DNA from: Tridacna crocea
Taxonomy: Eukaryota > Mollusca > Bivalvia > Cardiida > Cardiidae
Direction: 5' to 3'
Assembly: GCA_943736015.1 (NCBI GenBank)
Contig: OX031062.1
Span: 55,292,962 to 55,356,961 of the forward strand
DNA: 64,000 bases
Shown here: positions 52,968 through 62,714 of the stretch, in pieces
How positions within the stretch are numbered: position 1 is the stretch's first letter
Layout: each line of letters begins with the position of its first letter
Program-made: the position numbers and the translations under genes
The notes under the pieces: model-generated
The model's database searches: none
Seen by the model: only the letters and a program-made list of their open reading frames with translations
What the model was told of the DNA's origin: nothing

Positions 52968-54050
52968 TTAGATCTATTAGGAAACGATGTTCTGGCATCG
53001 TACTATGGGTCGAAGATCCAACGTTTGTTATGCCGAGGTCTAATTTTACAATCTAATCTGTAAAATATAAAATATCAATCGTTTGTACCCCTGGTCCACA
53101 CCCTAAAAATGAGCTATAATCAAGGCCAGAGATCTGTTTTGAACTCTTTACAATAAAAATTTCATGTTTAAACGACATCCATGTGGAAAAAAAAAGCAAA
53201 TTCAAAAGGATAGTTGGACATGTAGAAAATACTAACAAACAGCATAAATTTTTCTCTTTTTTCAATATTTATATCAGTATATTTAAAAACAATATCTGTA
53301 ATAGGTACGGTGTTTATTTCATCTTCCGCAAAATGCTTTTAATGAATAAAGGTTTGAAATTTAATCGGTGAACAAAGGATTAACTTCCTCGACCTTGAAT
53401 TAGACGGATATGTGTCAAAAACCTGACACTTATTGTATACAATAGGATATTTTTGGGGAATACACCGTGTGACTAATTATTTATGTACTTCAAAGTTTAG
53501 ACTTACAGATTGTTGGCGATAATCAGAGGTACGGTGAAAAAGAGTAAACTGGAGTTAAACAATTATTATCTCTGAAGTCTTGCACTTAACACTAAATTTC
53601 AGAGCGCATTGGAATTGTTTGACGAGACAATGCTGAAAGGTTCCAAAAAACAGTACAGTAATTAGAGATTATCGCACCCAAACCCATATTTTGAGCTTAG
53701 ATAAGAATGGCCAATAGAATAATCAAAACGTACCACAACATAAGTTTCATTTGAGAGATGACATTATGTAAGAATCTGGTTGACCCCATTATCGGGACTA
53801 CTGGTAAAAGTCCGGCCTAGGTTCTCGTTAATTTTATCCTTTTCAACATATGGACGATACTTTGTCAAAAAAAAAACCAAAAATAATTACAAAACCGATT
53901 AACAGTTTTGCTACAGACTTGTAAAGACCAAGTGCGGGGATTGCAATAAGAAGTGATTTTAAAAAAATACCGTCCTGGCCTAGGCTGGCGAAGGTCTTCA
54001 TTACAGTAAATGAACTTTTATTAGCGCATCGAAACTTTAGCGTGTAACCA
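52967..54050. other. No gene recognised
   Basis: AT-rich. 53139-53384 starts GAACTCTTTACAAT and ends AAGGATTAAC, possibly a very decayed TTAA-1, but too weak to call. Confidence 0.4.
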
Positions 54051-54051
54051 A

Positions 54052-54071
54052 TGTGTGTGTGTGAGTGTGTG
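54052..54071 (+). repeat. (GT)n tract
   Basis: TGTGTGTGTGAGTGTGTGT. Confidence 0.8.
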
Positions 54072-54074
54072 TTT

Positions 54075-55335
54075 TTTTTTCTACTGCATCAAAATCTTCT
54101 TTGTGAACAGTAACTTCCATCTGATCCAAAACACTTGCTGCATTAATTTATCTGTTTGTAACATAGCTTCTTAGTGGACCAAACACTTATTTTAGAGAAT
54201 CAGCATCTCTCTTTGCAACATAAACTTTTTTCTGCATCAAAACTTCTTTCCGGTATAATGCAGAGAAATGACCTCCATTACAAAATGACCAACAGGTCAT
54301 TTCTCGACGTAGAGGAATGACCCATGGGTCATTTCTCGACGTAGAGAAATGACCCATGGGTCATTCCTCTACGTCAAGAAATGACTGTTGGTCATTTTGT
54401 AATGGGGGTCATTTCTCTGCATTACACCGGGTCAAAATTTACTTCCTGCATCAAAACTGTTTCCTGCATCCACACTTTTTTTTTGTATCAAAGAGTTCTT
54501 CTACCTCCAAATTTATTTTTGCATCCACGTCTATGTATACGCAAAAAGACTGTGTCAGATATTTCCTAGGTCGAACCTTCTCAAATGCATTAAAAGCGTT
54601 TTCTATGCATCAACACTTTATGTAACAAAAACCTTTGTATAAAGTCAAACTTTTTTATTCATCAAACACTTTTATGTGCATCAAAAATTCCTCCTTTATG
54701 GAACTTTCTTTCCCCGTGTCAATATTTCATATGCATCAAAAGCTTCATCATCACTCTGCATCCACAGTTTTCGGCATCAACCCTTCTCTCTGTATCAGAC
54801 TTCTTTCTGCATGAAACCTTCTTTCCGCATCAAACTTGCTTTTTGTACCAAATCTTCTTAGTGTATCAAACCTTCTTTCTACATCAAAACCTTCTTTCTG
54901 CATCAAAACGTCTTTCTGTATAAAAGCCTTCTTTCTGCATCAAACCTTCTTTCTGCACCAAACTTTCTTTCTGCATCAAACTTTCTTTCTATACCAAAAC
55001 TTCTTTTAGTTTCAAACTTCTTTCTGCACCAATCCTTCATTCTGTACCAAACCATCCGTCTGTATCTAACCTTCATTCTGAATCAATTTCTTTCTGTATC
55101 TAACTTTCATTCTGTACCAAACCTTCTTTCTGTATCTAACCTTCATTCTGTACCAAACCATCTTTCTGTATCTAACCTTCATTCTGTACCAAACCATCCT
55201 TCTGTATCTAACCTTCATTCAGAACCAACCTTCTTTCTGTATCAAACTTCTGTCTGTTTCAAACCTTCTTTCTGCATCAAACCTTTTTTCTATACCAAAC
55301 ATTCTTTCTGCTTCAGATTTTCTTTCCGTATCAAA
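54075..55335 (+). repeat. Degenerate ~18-20 bp minisatellite
   Basis: CTGCATCAAACCTTCTTT-type units recur for over 1 kb, most regular from 54780 to 55330. Later variants read GTATCTAACCTTCATT and GTACCAAACC. The array is split by FB-I at 54250-54430. Apparent open frames inside are repeat translations. Confidence 0.9.
54250..54430. mobile_element. FB-I foldback, copy 2, inserted in minisatellite
   Basis: CCGGTATAATGCAGAGAAAT and ATTTCTCTGCATTACACCGG ends. Inner GTCATTTCTCGACGTAGAGG and AATGACCCATGGGTCATT units are symmetrical about ~54340. 181 bp, same length as 47132-47312. Confidence 0.93.
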
Positions 55336-55349
55336 CCTTGTCTCCTACC

Positions 55350-55540
55350 GGATTGCGCAGGCAGAACAGGATCGAAACTTTTCGCTTTTATGATATTTTC
55401 TGTATGAAAAGTGATCCTTCTACTTTACTATACATTCATATTTTGAACTATTAACTTAAAATGACTTGCAATATCTTTGATTTTGTTTCATCTAATTGAT
55501 ATTCGGAGTATCCAGATCTTCCCTGTTTGCGTGAACAGTC
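55350..55540 (+). mobile_element. PAL-F right portion
   Basis: GATTGCGCAGGCAGAACAGG, AAACTTTTCGCTTTTATGAT, TTCTGTATGAAAAGTGATCC, TTTCATCTAATTGATATTCG, GTGAACAGTCAC. Confidence 0.75.
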
Positions 55541-55564
55541 ACATAAAAAAGGATTCAGGGGTAA

Positions 55565-55796
55565 ATCCAATCAAACGATAGAATTTGAACAAGTCTAGAC
55601 TTAAAGTATGTACAGACGGCAACTTAAAGTTACTGTTTGGCTCAAAAACGGAAAATTGTCTTTGAAAAAGTAGAAAACATTGTGGGAAAACTGGAAAATG
55701 GTGGTTACCAGAATTTTCTCTTTTTCCCCACAATGATTTCAAAAGCTTTCTTTCTCAAGGTCACTAAAATTCAGGATTGCGCGGCGAAGGGTTACA
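55565..55796 (-). mobile_element. TTAA-1 MITE, diverged
   Basis: CCAATCAAACGATAGAATTT, hairpin ACATTGTGGGAAAACTGGAA with GGTGGTTACCAG, and GCGCGGCGAAGGGTTA right end. Confidence 0.8.
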
Positions 55797-55849
55797 GCCT
55801 GAATTCATTTACATTGAAAAGAAATCATATTAAATTTTGACCGGTCGCG

Positions 55850-56101
55850 CCAAAAGGGGCATTCTGGGAAATCCGTATATCATTTAGATGAAAAGAGATC
55901 AGAGGTGGTACCAGTCAATTGAAGCTGATAATTCAAAAATGATTATATAGTAAGATAAAATGATCACTGTTCTTGCAGAAAATATCATTGAAGCGAAAAG
56001 TGTCTACCCCGGTCAGACTGCGCAATCTGCGCAGTCTGACCAGGGTAGACACTTTTTGCATTTTTCTTTTCATATAGTCCCTTTTTTATGTGACGGGTCA
56101 C
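55850..56101 (-). mobile_element. PAL-F element
   Basis: On minus: GTGACCCGTCACATAAAAAA start, CCTGGTCAGACTGCGCAGAT / GCGCAGTCTGACCGGGG hairpin, TGCAAGAACAGTGATCATTT tail. Near-perfect hairpin. Confidence 0.88.
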
Positions 56102-56248
56102 AATTGTTAAAACTTTGCTAATAACGTGAAAATGGGAAAAGGAGAGAAGAACTCGTATAAAATAAATAATACAGAAATATTCACGCCCAATTTATTTATT
56201 GTAAATGGATTACTTGAAAGAGAAAATCTGTATTTAATCTTTTCTTAT

Positions 56249-56489
56249 TTAACTCTTTACCAAACGACAAATATTTACATTTTTCCAAACTGAAAAAAAA
56301 AAAAATGCAAACGACAAATTAATTGCCGTCTGGAAGGTACAGCGTATCGTAGAAAGGGTAGAAATATTGTCAAAAAAAGGCGAAAATGCAGGTTATCAGC
56401 ATGCATGTTCTCCTTTTATATATTTTTTTTTTCAAAGACTCCGTCCTTTGGGTACGTAAAAAACTTATAATTATTTTGTAAAGGGTTAT
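56249..56489 (-). mobile_element. TTAA-1 MITE, diverged
   Basis: TTAACTCTTTACCAAACGAC, GGGTAGAAATATTGTC, GCAGGTTATCAGC centre, TTTTGTAAAGGGTTA right end. Poly-A and poly-T runs have grown inside. Confidence 0.8.
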
Positions 56490-56507
56490 AGACTTAGAGG
56501 GCCTATG

Positions 56508-56712
56508 AACTCTTTACAAAAATTCAAAATTTTAGACTAGTCCAAATTGAAAGCTTTCTCAGACGACAAAATGATTCTGACTAAAGAATTGAAATTTGTT
56601 TTAGGAAGGGAAGAAAACATTGTTGGGAAAGGAGAAAATGCTGGTTTCCTCAATGTTTTCAAAAGGCTTCTTTCACAGAGGTTTTAAAAGTTGAGATTGC
56701 GTTAAATTTAAC
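56508..56712 (-). mobile_element. TTAA-1 MITE, hairpin truncated
   Basis: GAACTCTTTACAAAAATTC, TTTTAGACTAGTCCAAATTG, ACATTGTTGGGAAAGGAG, GCTGGTTTCCTC, ending near GCGTTAAATTTAAC. Confidence 0.75.
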
Positions 56713-56719
56713 AGACGTT

Positions 56720-56947
56720 TTAACCCTTTACTCCATATGGCATTTCTATGGTATCTCTAATTGACCTTAAATAACAGCAAGGATGAGGCTGTTTTTTATG
56801 TGTATATGACACCTTTTGATAGCATAGAAAACATTGTGGCAAAAGGTGAAATTGCTCCTCACGAGCAATTTCACCTTCTGCCACAATATTTTCCAAAGGC
56901 TCCTACGAGCAATGCGTAGAAACGAGTATCTATAGAGTAAGGGTTAA
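56720..56947 (+). mobile_element. TTAA-2 MITE, TTAA-bounded, 228 bp
   Basis: TTAACCCTTTACTCCATATG left; hairpin ACATTGTGGCAAAAGGTGAA around GCTCCTCACGAGC; CTATAGAGTAAGGGTTAA right. Confidence 0.93.
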
Positions 56948-57019
56948 GCTGAAAAATAAGACTAAAATAATTACAATTTACAATGGTTGCTTCATCTATA
57001 AAGATTCAAGAAATCACAC

Positions 57020-57085
57020 TGTTTAGATTAGAGATCAGACTGTACGTATTGTGCTGTCCAATCGTGATCTACACTGGCTTCTAAG
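57020..57085. mobile_element. PAL-C relic
   Basis: TTAGAGATCAGACTGTACGT, TGTGCTGTCCAATCGTGATC, TACACTGGCTTC. Confidence 0.7.
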
Positions 57086-57433
57086 GCAAAAGTACTTTTT
57101 AAAGGCCCATCAAGTGTTGCTTTTTTTTCAATCTCTTTCTTACATTTTACTTTTTTAAACAAGCGATTTTTTGCCTTATCTGTGACCAGGTACGTGTATT
57201 TATTGTAGGATTTAAAAGCTTTTTTTGATAGACTATTATTTTGAGATAGCCAAAAAAAGGCAACATATTAATAACTTGGTTTTTTTTTTTCTTTTTTTTC
57301 ATCCCAATGCTTTTCGTGCTTTATTTCAACCTTTGCTATTTCAAAACGCCCCCGTCGTAAAATCGCAACTGTTCGGATTTTACCTCTATACCTTCATTTT
57401 CGTGAAAAGGAGAATCACACCGATATTAGCCGT
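57086..57433. other. No feature seen
   Basis: T-rich unique-looking DNA. Confidence 0.45.
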
Positions 57434-57622
57434 GCTCTGTGAAAAGGGAGTTTAATGCATTCGAAAAAAAATACCCATCGACTCTTGTTAGACTGTGCAA
57501 GCTAACACTTTTTGCTGTCGGTCAATATTCTACATGTCAAAAGATCATGATACCTTATGATTCGATCAGTTTAAATTTTGATTTTTACATGCTGAATTGC
57601 TTGGTATGGTGCTCCTGCCCCT
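57434..57622 (+). mobile_element. PAL-E element, decayed hairpin
   Basis: GCTCTGTGAAAAGGGAGTTT, AATGCATTCG, CATCGACTCTTGTTAGACTG, CATGATACCTTATGATTCGA, TGAATTGCTTGGTATGGTGC. Confidence 0.78.
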
Positions 57623-57715
57623 GATAGTTTTCGAAATATTTTAAAGCTATTGAACTCGTGACAAAGGCAACCTTCTACTCCCTTTTAACTCTCAGAACAA
57701 CTGAAAAAAAAATAA

Positions 57716-57760
57716 AAAATAAATAAATAAATAAATAAAGATAGATAGACAGATAGATAT
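57716..57760 (+). repeat. (AAAT)n/(GATA)n microsatellite
   Basis: AAATAAATAAATAAATAAAT, then AGATAGATAGACAGATAGAT. Confidence 0.9.
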
Positions 57761-58641
57761 ATGTACATGCAATTAAAGCTAGCTAAGCATCGGTCAGTCT
57801 CAAGCCCAAGAAAAAGGTTAGAGTTATGCAAAAAGTAGAGATTGGTACGCAATAAATTTTTTTCTGAACCCCCCCCCCCTTTCCATTTCTGAAAATGCTC
57901 CCTGTGGGCCTCTGGGGGGATACCAAACAAGAAAAAAAAATCTTTTGATATTTTATTTTCTTTCAAAACCAAGAATAGATTAATATGTCAGTTAATTCGG
58001 GTATTTCTCTCCGCTTTTTCACTCTTCGATTAACAGAATGAAATAAAATTCGTGTTTAACTTACAAACTCTTGGATCAGTTTTTGATGTCGATTTAATTT
58101 GGCAGAATTTTGTCAGTCTTTTCTCTACGTCAATAAATTTCGTATTAACCCATCACCTTATGCAATTATTGACACATCCTTTTCATTTGAGTGCAATCAT
58201 ATTCAATAAAACATATCAAAAAGGAACATATTAACGATCTTCAGGCATTGTTAACAATTATTGAAAATTGGAGTTAAATACGTCGGTTTTGCAACACTTT
58301 TCTTGCAGTATTTTAGATGGTATATGAAAATAAATATTCCATAACGGATTGAATTATGTTGAAGAGGGATTCATTTCAAATTAAATGATCCATTGCAATT
58401 TGAAATCAGTCGGGCAGAACTGATACTCTCTTGCCTCTCACTCTATCATTTCGTTTGGATCATTATTCGCACACAGTAAATCAATTGAGGACAAGAAAAA
58501 CTGTTTGAATAAGTACAGGTGTTGTAGGGCCGCCCTTCTTCTTTACAAAATCTATCTTATGATCATCATAGCGATTCACGGATTAAATTCGGTGAATTAT
58601 AGAAAATCCACAAAGTTTTTTTTATGTTTCTTTCTCTTTTT
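57761..58641. other. No gene recognised
   Basis: Unique-looking DNA with a short C run near 57870. Frames of 95 codons or fewer lack domains. Confidence 0.45.
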
Positions 58642-58860
58642 TTAACCTTTTATCAAACAAATCTGAGTTTTTAAAGGCTCTTAATAGGCTTTTGAGAACT
58701 TCCCGAGAAAAGGAGAAACTGCTGGTAACCAGCATTTTCTCGTTTTCCCACAATGTTTTCTACTCTGCAAAACACGAATTTCAATTTTTGAGTAGACAGT
58801 TATTTTGTCGTTTTGTAAATGGTTTGAATTCGGTCTTCAATGCTGTCGTCTGGGATAGAG
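58642..58860 (+). mobile_element. TTAA-1 MITE, diverged
   Basis: TTAACCTTTTATCAAACAAA, hairpin CCCGAGAAAAGGAGAAACTG with GCTGGTAACCAGC-like centre, CTCGTTTTCCCACAATG, TTTTGTCGTTTTGTAAATGG. Confidence 0.83.
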
Positions 58861-58984
58861 ATAAAGCCCTTTCTTTTTACATGTACCCTGTTCATCCAAG
58901 AATTGATGGCTGTATGTCCCTGCGAACAGAGCTATAGTCGTCTTCTCAGACTCGAGTGCGCATAATTATCCTTTACTTACATTA

Positions 58985-60080
58985 TTGTTTTGTTATTACA
59001 TGACCGCCTTTATTATTTCATATATTTTCATGACTGCCCTTACTTTCATTGTAATAGTATAGCTACTGTTATGACCGTTTGATACTTTAATGACTGTTTG
59101 ATACTTTTATGAATGTTTTATACTTACAGGGTTATTTATACTTACGTCATATTTTTGTGCTTATATAACTGTCCTTCTTGTTTCATTAATATAGTATAGC
59201 TACTCTCATGACTGCTTGAAACTTTCATGGCTTGTTTATACTTACAGTGTTGTTTTATCCTGACGTCTTTGTTTGAGCTTACATGACTGCCCTTACTGTT
59301 TCATTGTTATAGTATACCTACTTTCATGACTGATTGATACCTTCACGACTCTTTTATATTTACAGTGTTGTTTCATCCTTACGTTATTATTTTGTCAAGT
59401 ACATGACTGCCCTCACTGTTTCATTGTTATAGTATAGCTAATCTCATAACTGTTTGATACTTTCATGACTGTTTTATACTTACAGGGTTGTTTTATACTT
59501 TTGCCATTGTTTTGTGCTTACATGACTGCCTTTATTGTCTCATTGTTATAGGACAGCTACTTTCATGACTGTTTGATACTTTCATGACTGTTTTATACTT
59601 ACAGGGTTGTTTTATACTTTTGCCATTGTTTTGTGCTTACATGACTGCCTTTATTGTCTCATTGTTATAGGACAGCTACTTTCATGACTGTTTGATACTT
59701 TCATGACTGTTTTATACTTACAGGGACTGGGTTGTTTTATACTTACGTTATTGTTTTGTGCTTATATGCCTGTCTTTATTGTTTCATTGTTATAGTATAG
59801 CTACTTTCATGACTGTTTGATACTTTCATAATTTGTTTATACTTACAGAGTTGTTTTATACTTACGTCATTGGTTTGTGCTTACATGACTGCCCTTATTG
59901 TTTCATTGTTATAGTATAGCTACGTTCATAACTTTTTGATACTTTCATGACTGTTTTATACTTACAACATTGCTTAATACTTACATCATTGTTTTATATT
60001 TACATGACTGTCTTTATTTTTTGACAGTTGTATTGCAGCTACTTTATGATTATTCTAAGCTGTCATGACTGTTTTATACT
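58985..60080 (+). repeat. ~120-bp tandem array, about nine units
   Basis: CATGACTGCC-type starts at about 59032, 59163, 59282, 59402, 59521, 59640, 59763 and 59884, spacing mostly 119-123 bp. Each unit holds GTATAGCTACTTTCATGACT, GTTTGATACTTTCATGACTG and TTTTATACTTACAGGGTTG. Units at 59521 and 59640 are nearly identical. Confidence 0.95.
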
Positions 60081-60084
60081 TACA

Positions 60085-60481
60085 GGATTATTATACATGT
60101 ATACTTACATGTTTCGCGAAGTTTTTCCTCGTTTATCAGTTAGTTGTACCGTTACTAGCATCAGTATAAATACAGTTGTCTCTGTTCTTTTTTTTCCCTG
60201 TAAAAATTGACTGGATCGTTTACATAACATAACCTAGTTGGATTCCCTGGCTTGCAATTGGCCAGTTGCTTCCCTGGATTAGATTATATTCATTGCGATA
60301 GAATCTATTCCTCCCTCAAAGCAGAAATATTGTCTCTGCAATATCTATGAGGGAAGCCTGTCTTTTGCTCGCAAGGAAAATTGTACGAAGTGATGACAAA
60401 AAAAGAAATTCAATGAAAGCATGGATATGTGCTCAAGCCGTCGTGACATATCTGAAATTTTGGTGTACACAACATTTATGC
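60085..60481. other. No gene recognised
   Basis: Unique-looking DNA. A short imperfect inverted repeat lies at 60307-60355 (CTCCCTCA / TGAGGGAA). Confidence 0.45.
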
Positions 60482-60704
60482 ATTTACCACACAATCCCTG
60501 GTTTTTACGACCAAGAGAAAGAAGCTTTCTGAAAACATTGAGGAAAAAGGAGAAAATGCTAGTAACCAGCATTTTCTCCTTTTCCCACAATGTTTTTTAC
60601 TTTTCTAAAGTCAGGTTTCACTTTTTCAGTCACCTTTATTTTGTCATCTGCAAGTGCTTTCAATTTGGACAAGTCTAAAATTCTAATGTTTGGTAAAGAG
60701 TTTA
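60482..60704 (+). mobile_element. TTAA-1 MITE
   Basis: TTTACCACACAATCCCTGGT, hairpin with GCTAGTAACCAGC, TTTGTCATCTGCAAGTGC, GTTTGGTAAAGAGTTTAA right end. Confidence 0.9.
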
Positions 60705-60776
60705 AAATCACTAATTAAACAAATCCCCGTTTACGCTACATGCATCAGAAATTACTGTAATAAAAGTAAGCATTTT

Positions 60777-60860
60777 TTAACCCACTATGGTACAAATAAA
60801 ACTTTCTATGATCCTCTGTACAATTAAAAGGCTTTGAAAACATTGTGGTATACACACACA
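60777..60860 (+). mobile_element. TTAA-1 left end only
   Basis: TTAACCCACTATGGTACAAA, then GGCTTTGAAAACATTGTGGT, then lost in a CACACA tract. Confidence 0.55.
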
Positions 60861-61023
60861 AAGGAATAATCTCGTTTTATTGAATGCGCATCAAGCCTTC
60901 CAGAAGACCGCAGTCTTTGGATGTGGTTTGAGATATAGTTCTCTCTCTCTTTTTTCCTTCATTTGTATTTACTTTCTTGTAAGGTATTTTTAAACCCTTG
61001 TCCTGCCGATAAAAAGACAGGTT

Positions 61024-61070
61024 AGTTTAATTTAAACATATATATTTTACATCGATTGAGAAACAAGTTC
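61024..61070 (-). mobile_element. Possible AGTTTAAAC-end fragment
   Basis: AGTTTAATTTAAACATATAT and ATTTTACATCG resemble the ends at 9934 and 21208. Short and diverged. Confidence 0.3.
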
Positions 61071-61086
61071 TTCCGACTTATACTAA

Positions 61087-61243
61087 TCTCTCTCGATTTC
61101 TGCTTCCTGGGAACTACACCAGTACTCGCGCCGAATGTGTGGGCCAATGAAAAATCCCAAAGTTGACACCCACTCCCGGGTATCGAACTCAGGACCTTTG
61201 GGTTTATGAGGCCGACGCTCTACCTCACGACCACGGACACCAC
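61087..61243 (-). mobile_element. SINE-a, second copy
   Basis: On minus: GTGGTGTCCGTGGTCGTGAG, GTAGAGCGTCGGCC, B-box GAGTTCGATACCCGGG, body AACTTTGGGATTTTTCATTG to GAGAGAGAT. The loop-like CTCATAA differs from CTCCTAA at 8091. 157 bp, the same length as that copy. Confidence 0.88.
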
Positions 61244-61304
61244 TAAAACAGGTTGGCGGTTTCACAAAACTATTTTGCTAAATGTACGGGTATTAGGCTA
61301 GGCT

Positions 61305-61532
61305 AAACTCTTTACCAAACGACAAAATTTTAGACTGGTCCAAACTGAAAGCATTTGCAGACAACAATGTAAAAGTGACTGAAAATTTGAAAGTTGTTTT
61401 GGGACAGGAAAAAAAGCATTGCGGGGAAAAGGAGAAATGCTGGTTACCAGCATTTTGTTCTTTTTCCCAAAATGTTTTCAGAAGGCTTCTTTCTATGGGT
61501 CGATAATAGTCGGGATTGTGTGGTGAATGATT
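61305..61532 (-). mobile_element. TTAA-1 MITE
   Basis: AACTCTTTACCAAACGACAA, hairpin GCATTGCGGGGAAAAGGAG with GCTGGTTACCAGC, GTCGGGATTGTGTGGTG. Confidence 0.9.
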
Positions 61533-61549
61533 CAATGACTCAACCACCA

Positions 61550-61652
61550 GTTGAGCAGACGAAGGTGCAGAGCAAGATCAGACTGCAGTTATGTGCAGGC
61601 TGATCTTGCTATACACACTCCGCAGAAGTCAACCATAGTCGCTAAGGGTTAA
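61550..61652. mobile_element. PAL-C with TTAA right end
   Basis: GAGCAAGATCAGACTGCAGT / TATGTGCAGGCTGATCTTGC, CACACTCCGCAGAAG, ending GCTAAGGGTTAA at 61652. Confidence 0.8.
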
Positions 61653-61689
61653 TCCTAAGTTTGCCGTGCAACAACCTTTCCTCACTTTG

Positions 61690-61730
61690 CAGCCAATGCA
61701 GATAAAGATCAGACTGCACAAACCGTGAAG
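61690..61730. mobile_element. PAL-C left half, cut by TTAA-1
   Basis: GATAAAGATCAGACTGCACA and AACCGTGAAG end at a TTAA where the next element begins. Confidence 0.7.
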
Positions 61731-61732
61731 TA

Positions 61733-61961
61733 TTAACCCCTTCCCAAACAATCCCTGGTTTTTACGGGTCTAGAATAGTAGCCTTTTGAAAACATTGTGA
61801 GAAAAGGAGAAAATGCTGGTAACTAGCATTTTCTCCTTTTCCCACAATGTTTTTTACCCTTTCATAGACAGAAATCATCTTTTCAGCAAGACTTGAATTG
61901 TCGTCTGCAAATGCTTTCAATTTGGTCTAGTCCAAAAGTTTGTCGTTTGGGAAAGGGTTAA
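61733..61961 (+). mobile_element. TTAA-1 MITE, full length, 229 bp
   Basis: TTAACCCCTTCCCAAACAAT left, hairpin with GCTGGTAACTAGC, TTGTCGTTTGGGAAAGGGTTAA right. Confidence 0.93.
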
Positions 61962-62138
61962 GTGCTATCCCGCTGAATAACCAAATTGAAACTTTTCAAG
62001 TAAACTTTTCGTTAAAAAAAACTCAAATTTTGCTAATCCAAAGGTATTTTGGGGGTAAAAGATATCTTCTCATGGGACTGTGTAGATCCGACTGCACGTT
62101 CTGTGACACAGAAATAAATATATCTTATGACACTGATT

Positions 62139-62326
62139 ACCTCATTACCAAACGGCAAAATTTTAGACTTGTCCCAATCGAAAGCATTTGCAGACGACAA
62201 AATAAAAGGGACTGAAAAATTGAAATTTGTTTTCTGAAGGGTAGAAAACATTGTGGGAAAAGGAGAAAATGCTGGTTACCAGCATTTTCTCCTTTTCCTA
62301 CAGTGTTTTCTAAAGGCTTCTTTCTC
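62139..62326 (-). mobile_element. TTAA-1 MITE joined to a PAL-C half
   Basis: CTCATTACCAAACGGCAAAA, intact hairpin with GCTGGTTACCAGC, then GGCTTCTTTCTCA stops abruptly where PAL-C sequence starts. Confidence 0.88.
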
Positions 62327-62372
62327 ACGTTCTGTGCAGTCTGATCTTGATCTATGTTGTCCGGAAAAGCTA
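62327..62372. mobile_element. PAL-C right half
   Basis: CGTTCTGTGCAGTCTGATCT, TGATCTATGTTGTCCGGAAA. A smaller PAL-C-like patch lies at 62072-62106. Confidence 0.75.
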
Positions 62373-62559
62373 CCGTGTGCCCTGCTATGGCGCTAATGAA
62401 AAGGATAAACATTTTTTAATCATCTTTGATTTGCCGACCGAATAATTACGATTATGGTTTGCCCTACCCCGTTATTTCGGATATCAACCGCAAGCCCCTG
62501 TCACGTACAAAGAATGGAATTATACAAGGATCGAACGCAATGGAGAAATGAACAATATC

Positions 62560-62660
62560 AGCTTCATTATCTCTTGCTAGATGGTATTCTACAAATACAC
62601 ATCTATCTAATTTGGGCATCATGGGTACAGAACCGGAGTACTTTTCTACGCGACTTTCAA
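62560..62660 (-). repeat. Dispersed repeat W, copy 4
   Basis: CATTATCTCTTGCTAGATGG, TTCTACAAATACACATCTAT, GGGTACAGAACCGGAGTAC, then TTTTCTACGCGAC, also seen after the copy at 8940. Confidence 0.72.
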
Positions 62661-62714
62661 ACTTTAGGTGTTTCCCTCGTAACGCTTCTAGCGCAAAATG
62701 GGATAAAGTTTCTT

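Noticed and set aside
53139..53384. Further TTAA-1 copy
   Set aside because: Only the first few bases and GGATTAAC end resemble the family; no hairpin core.
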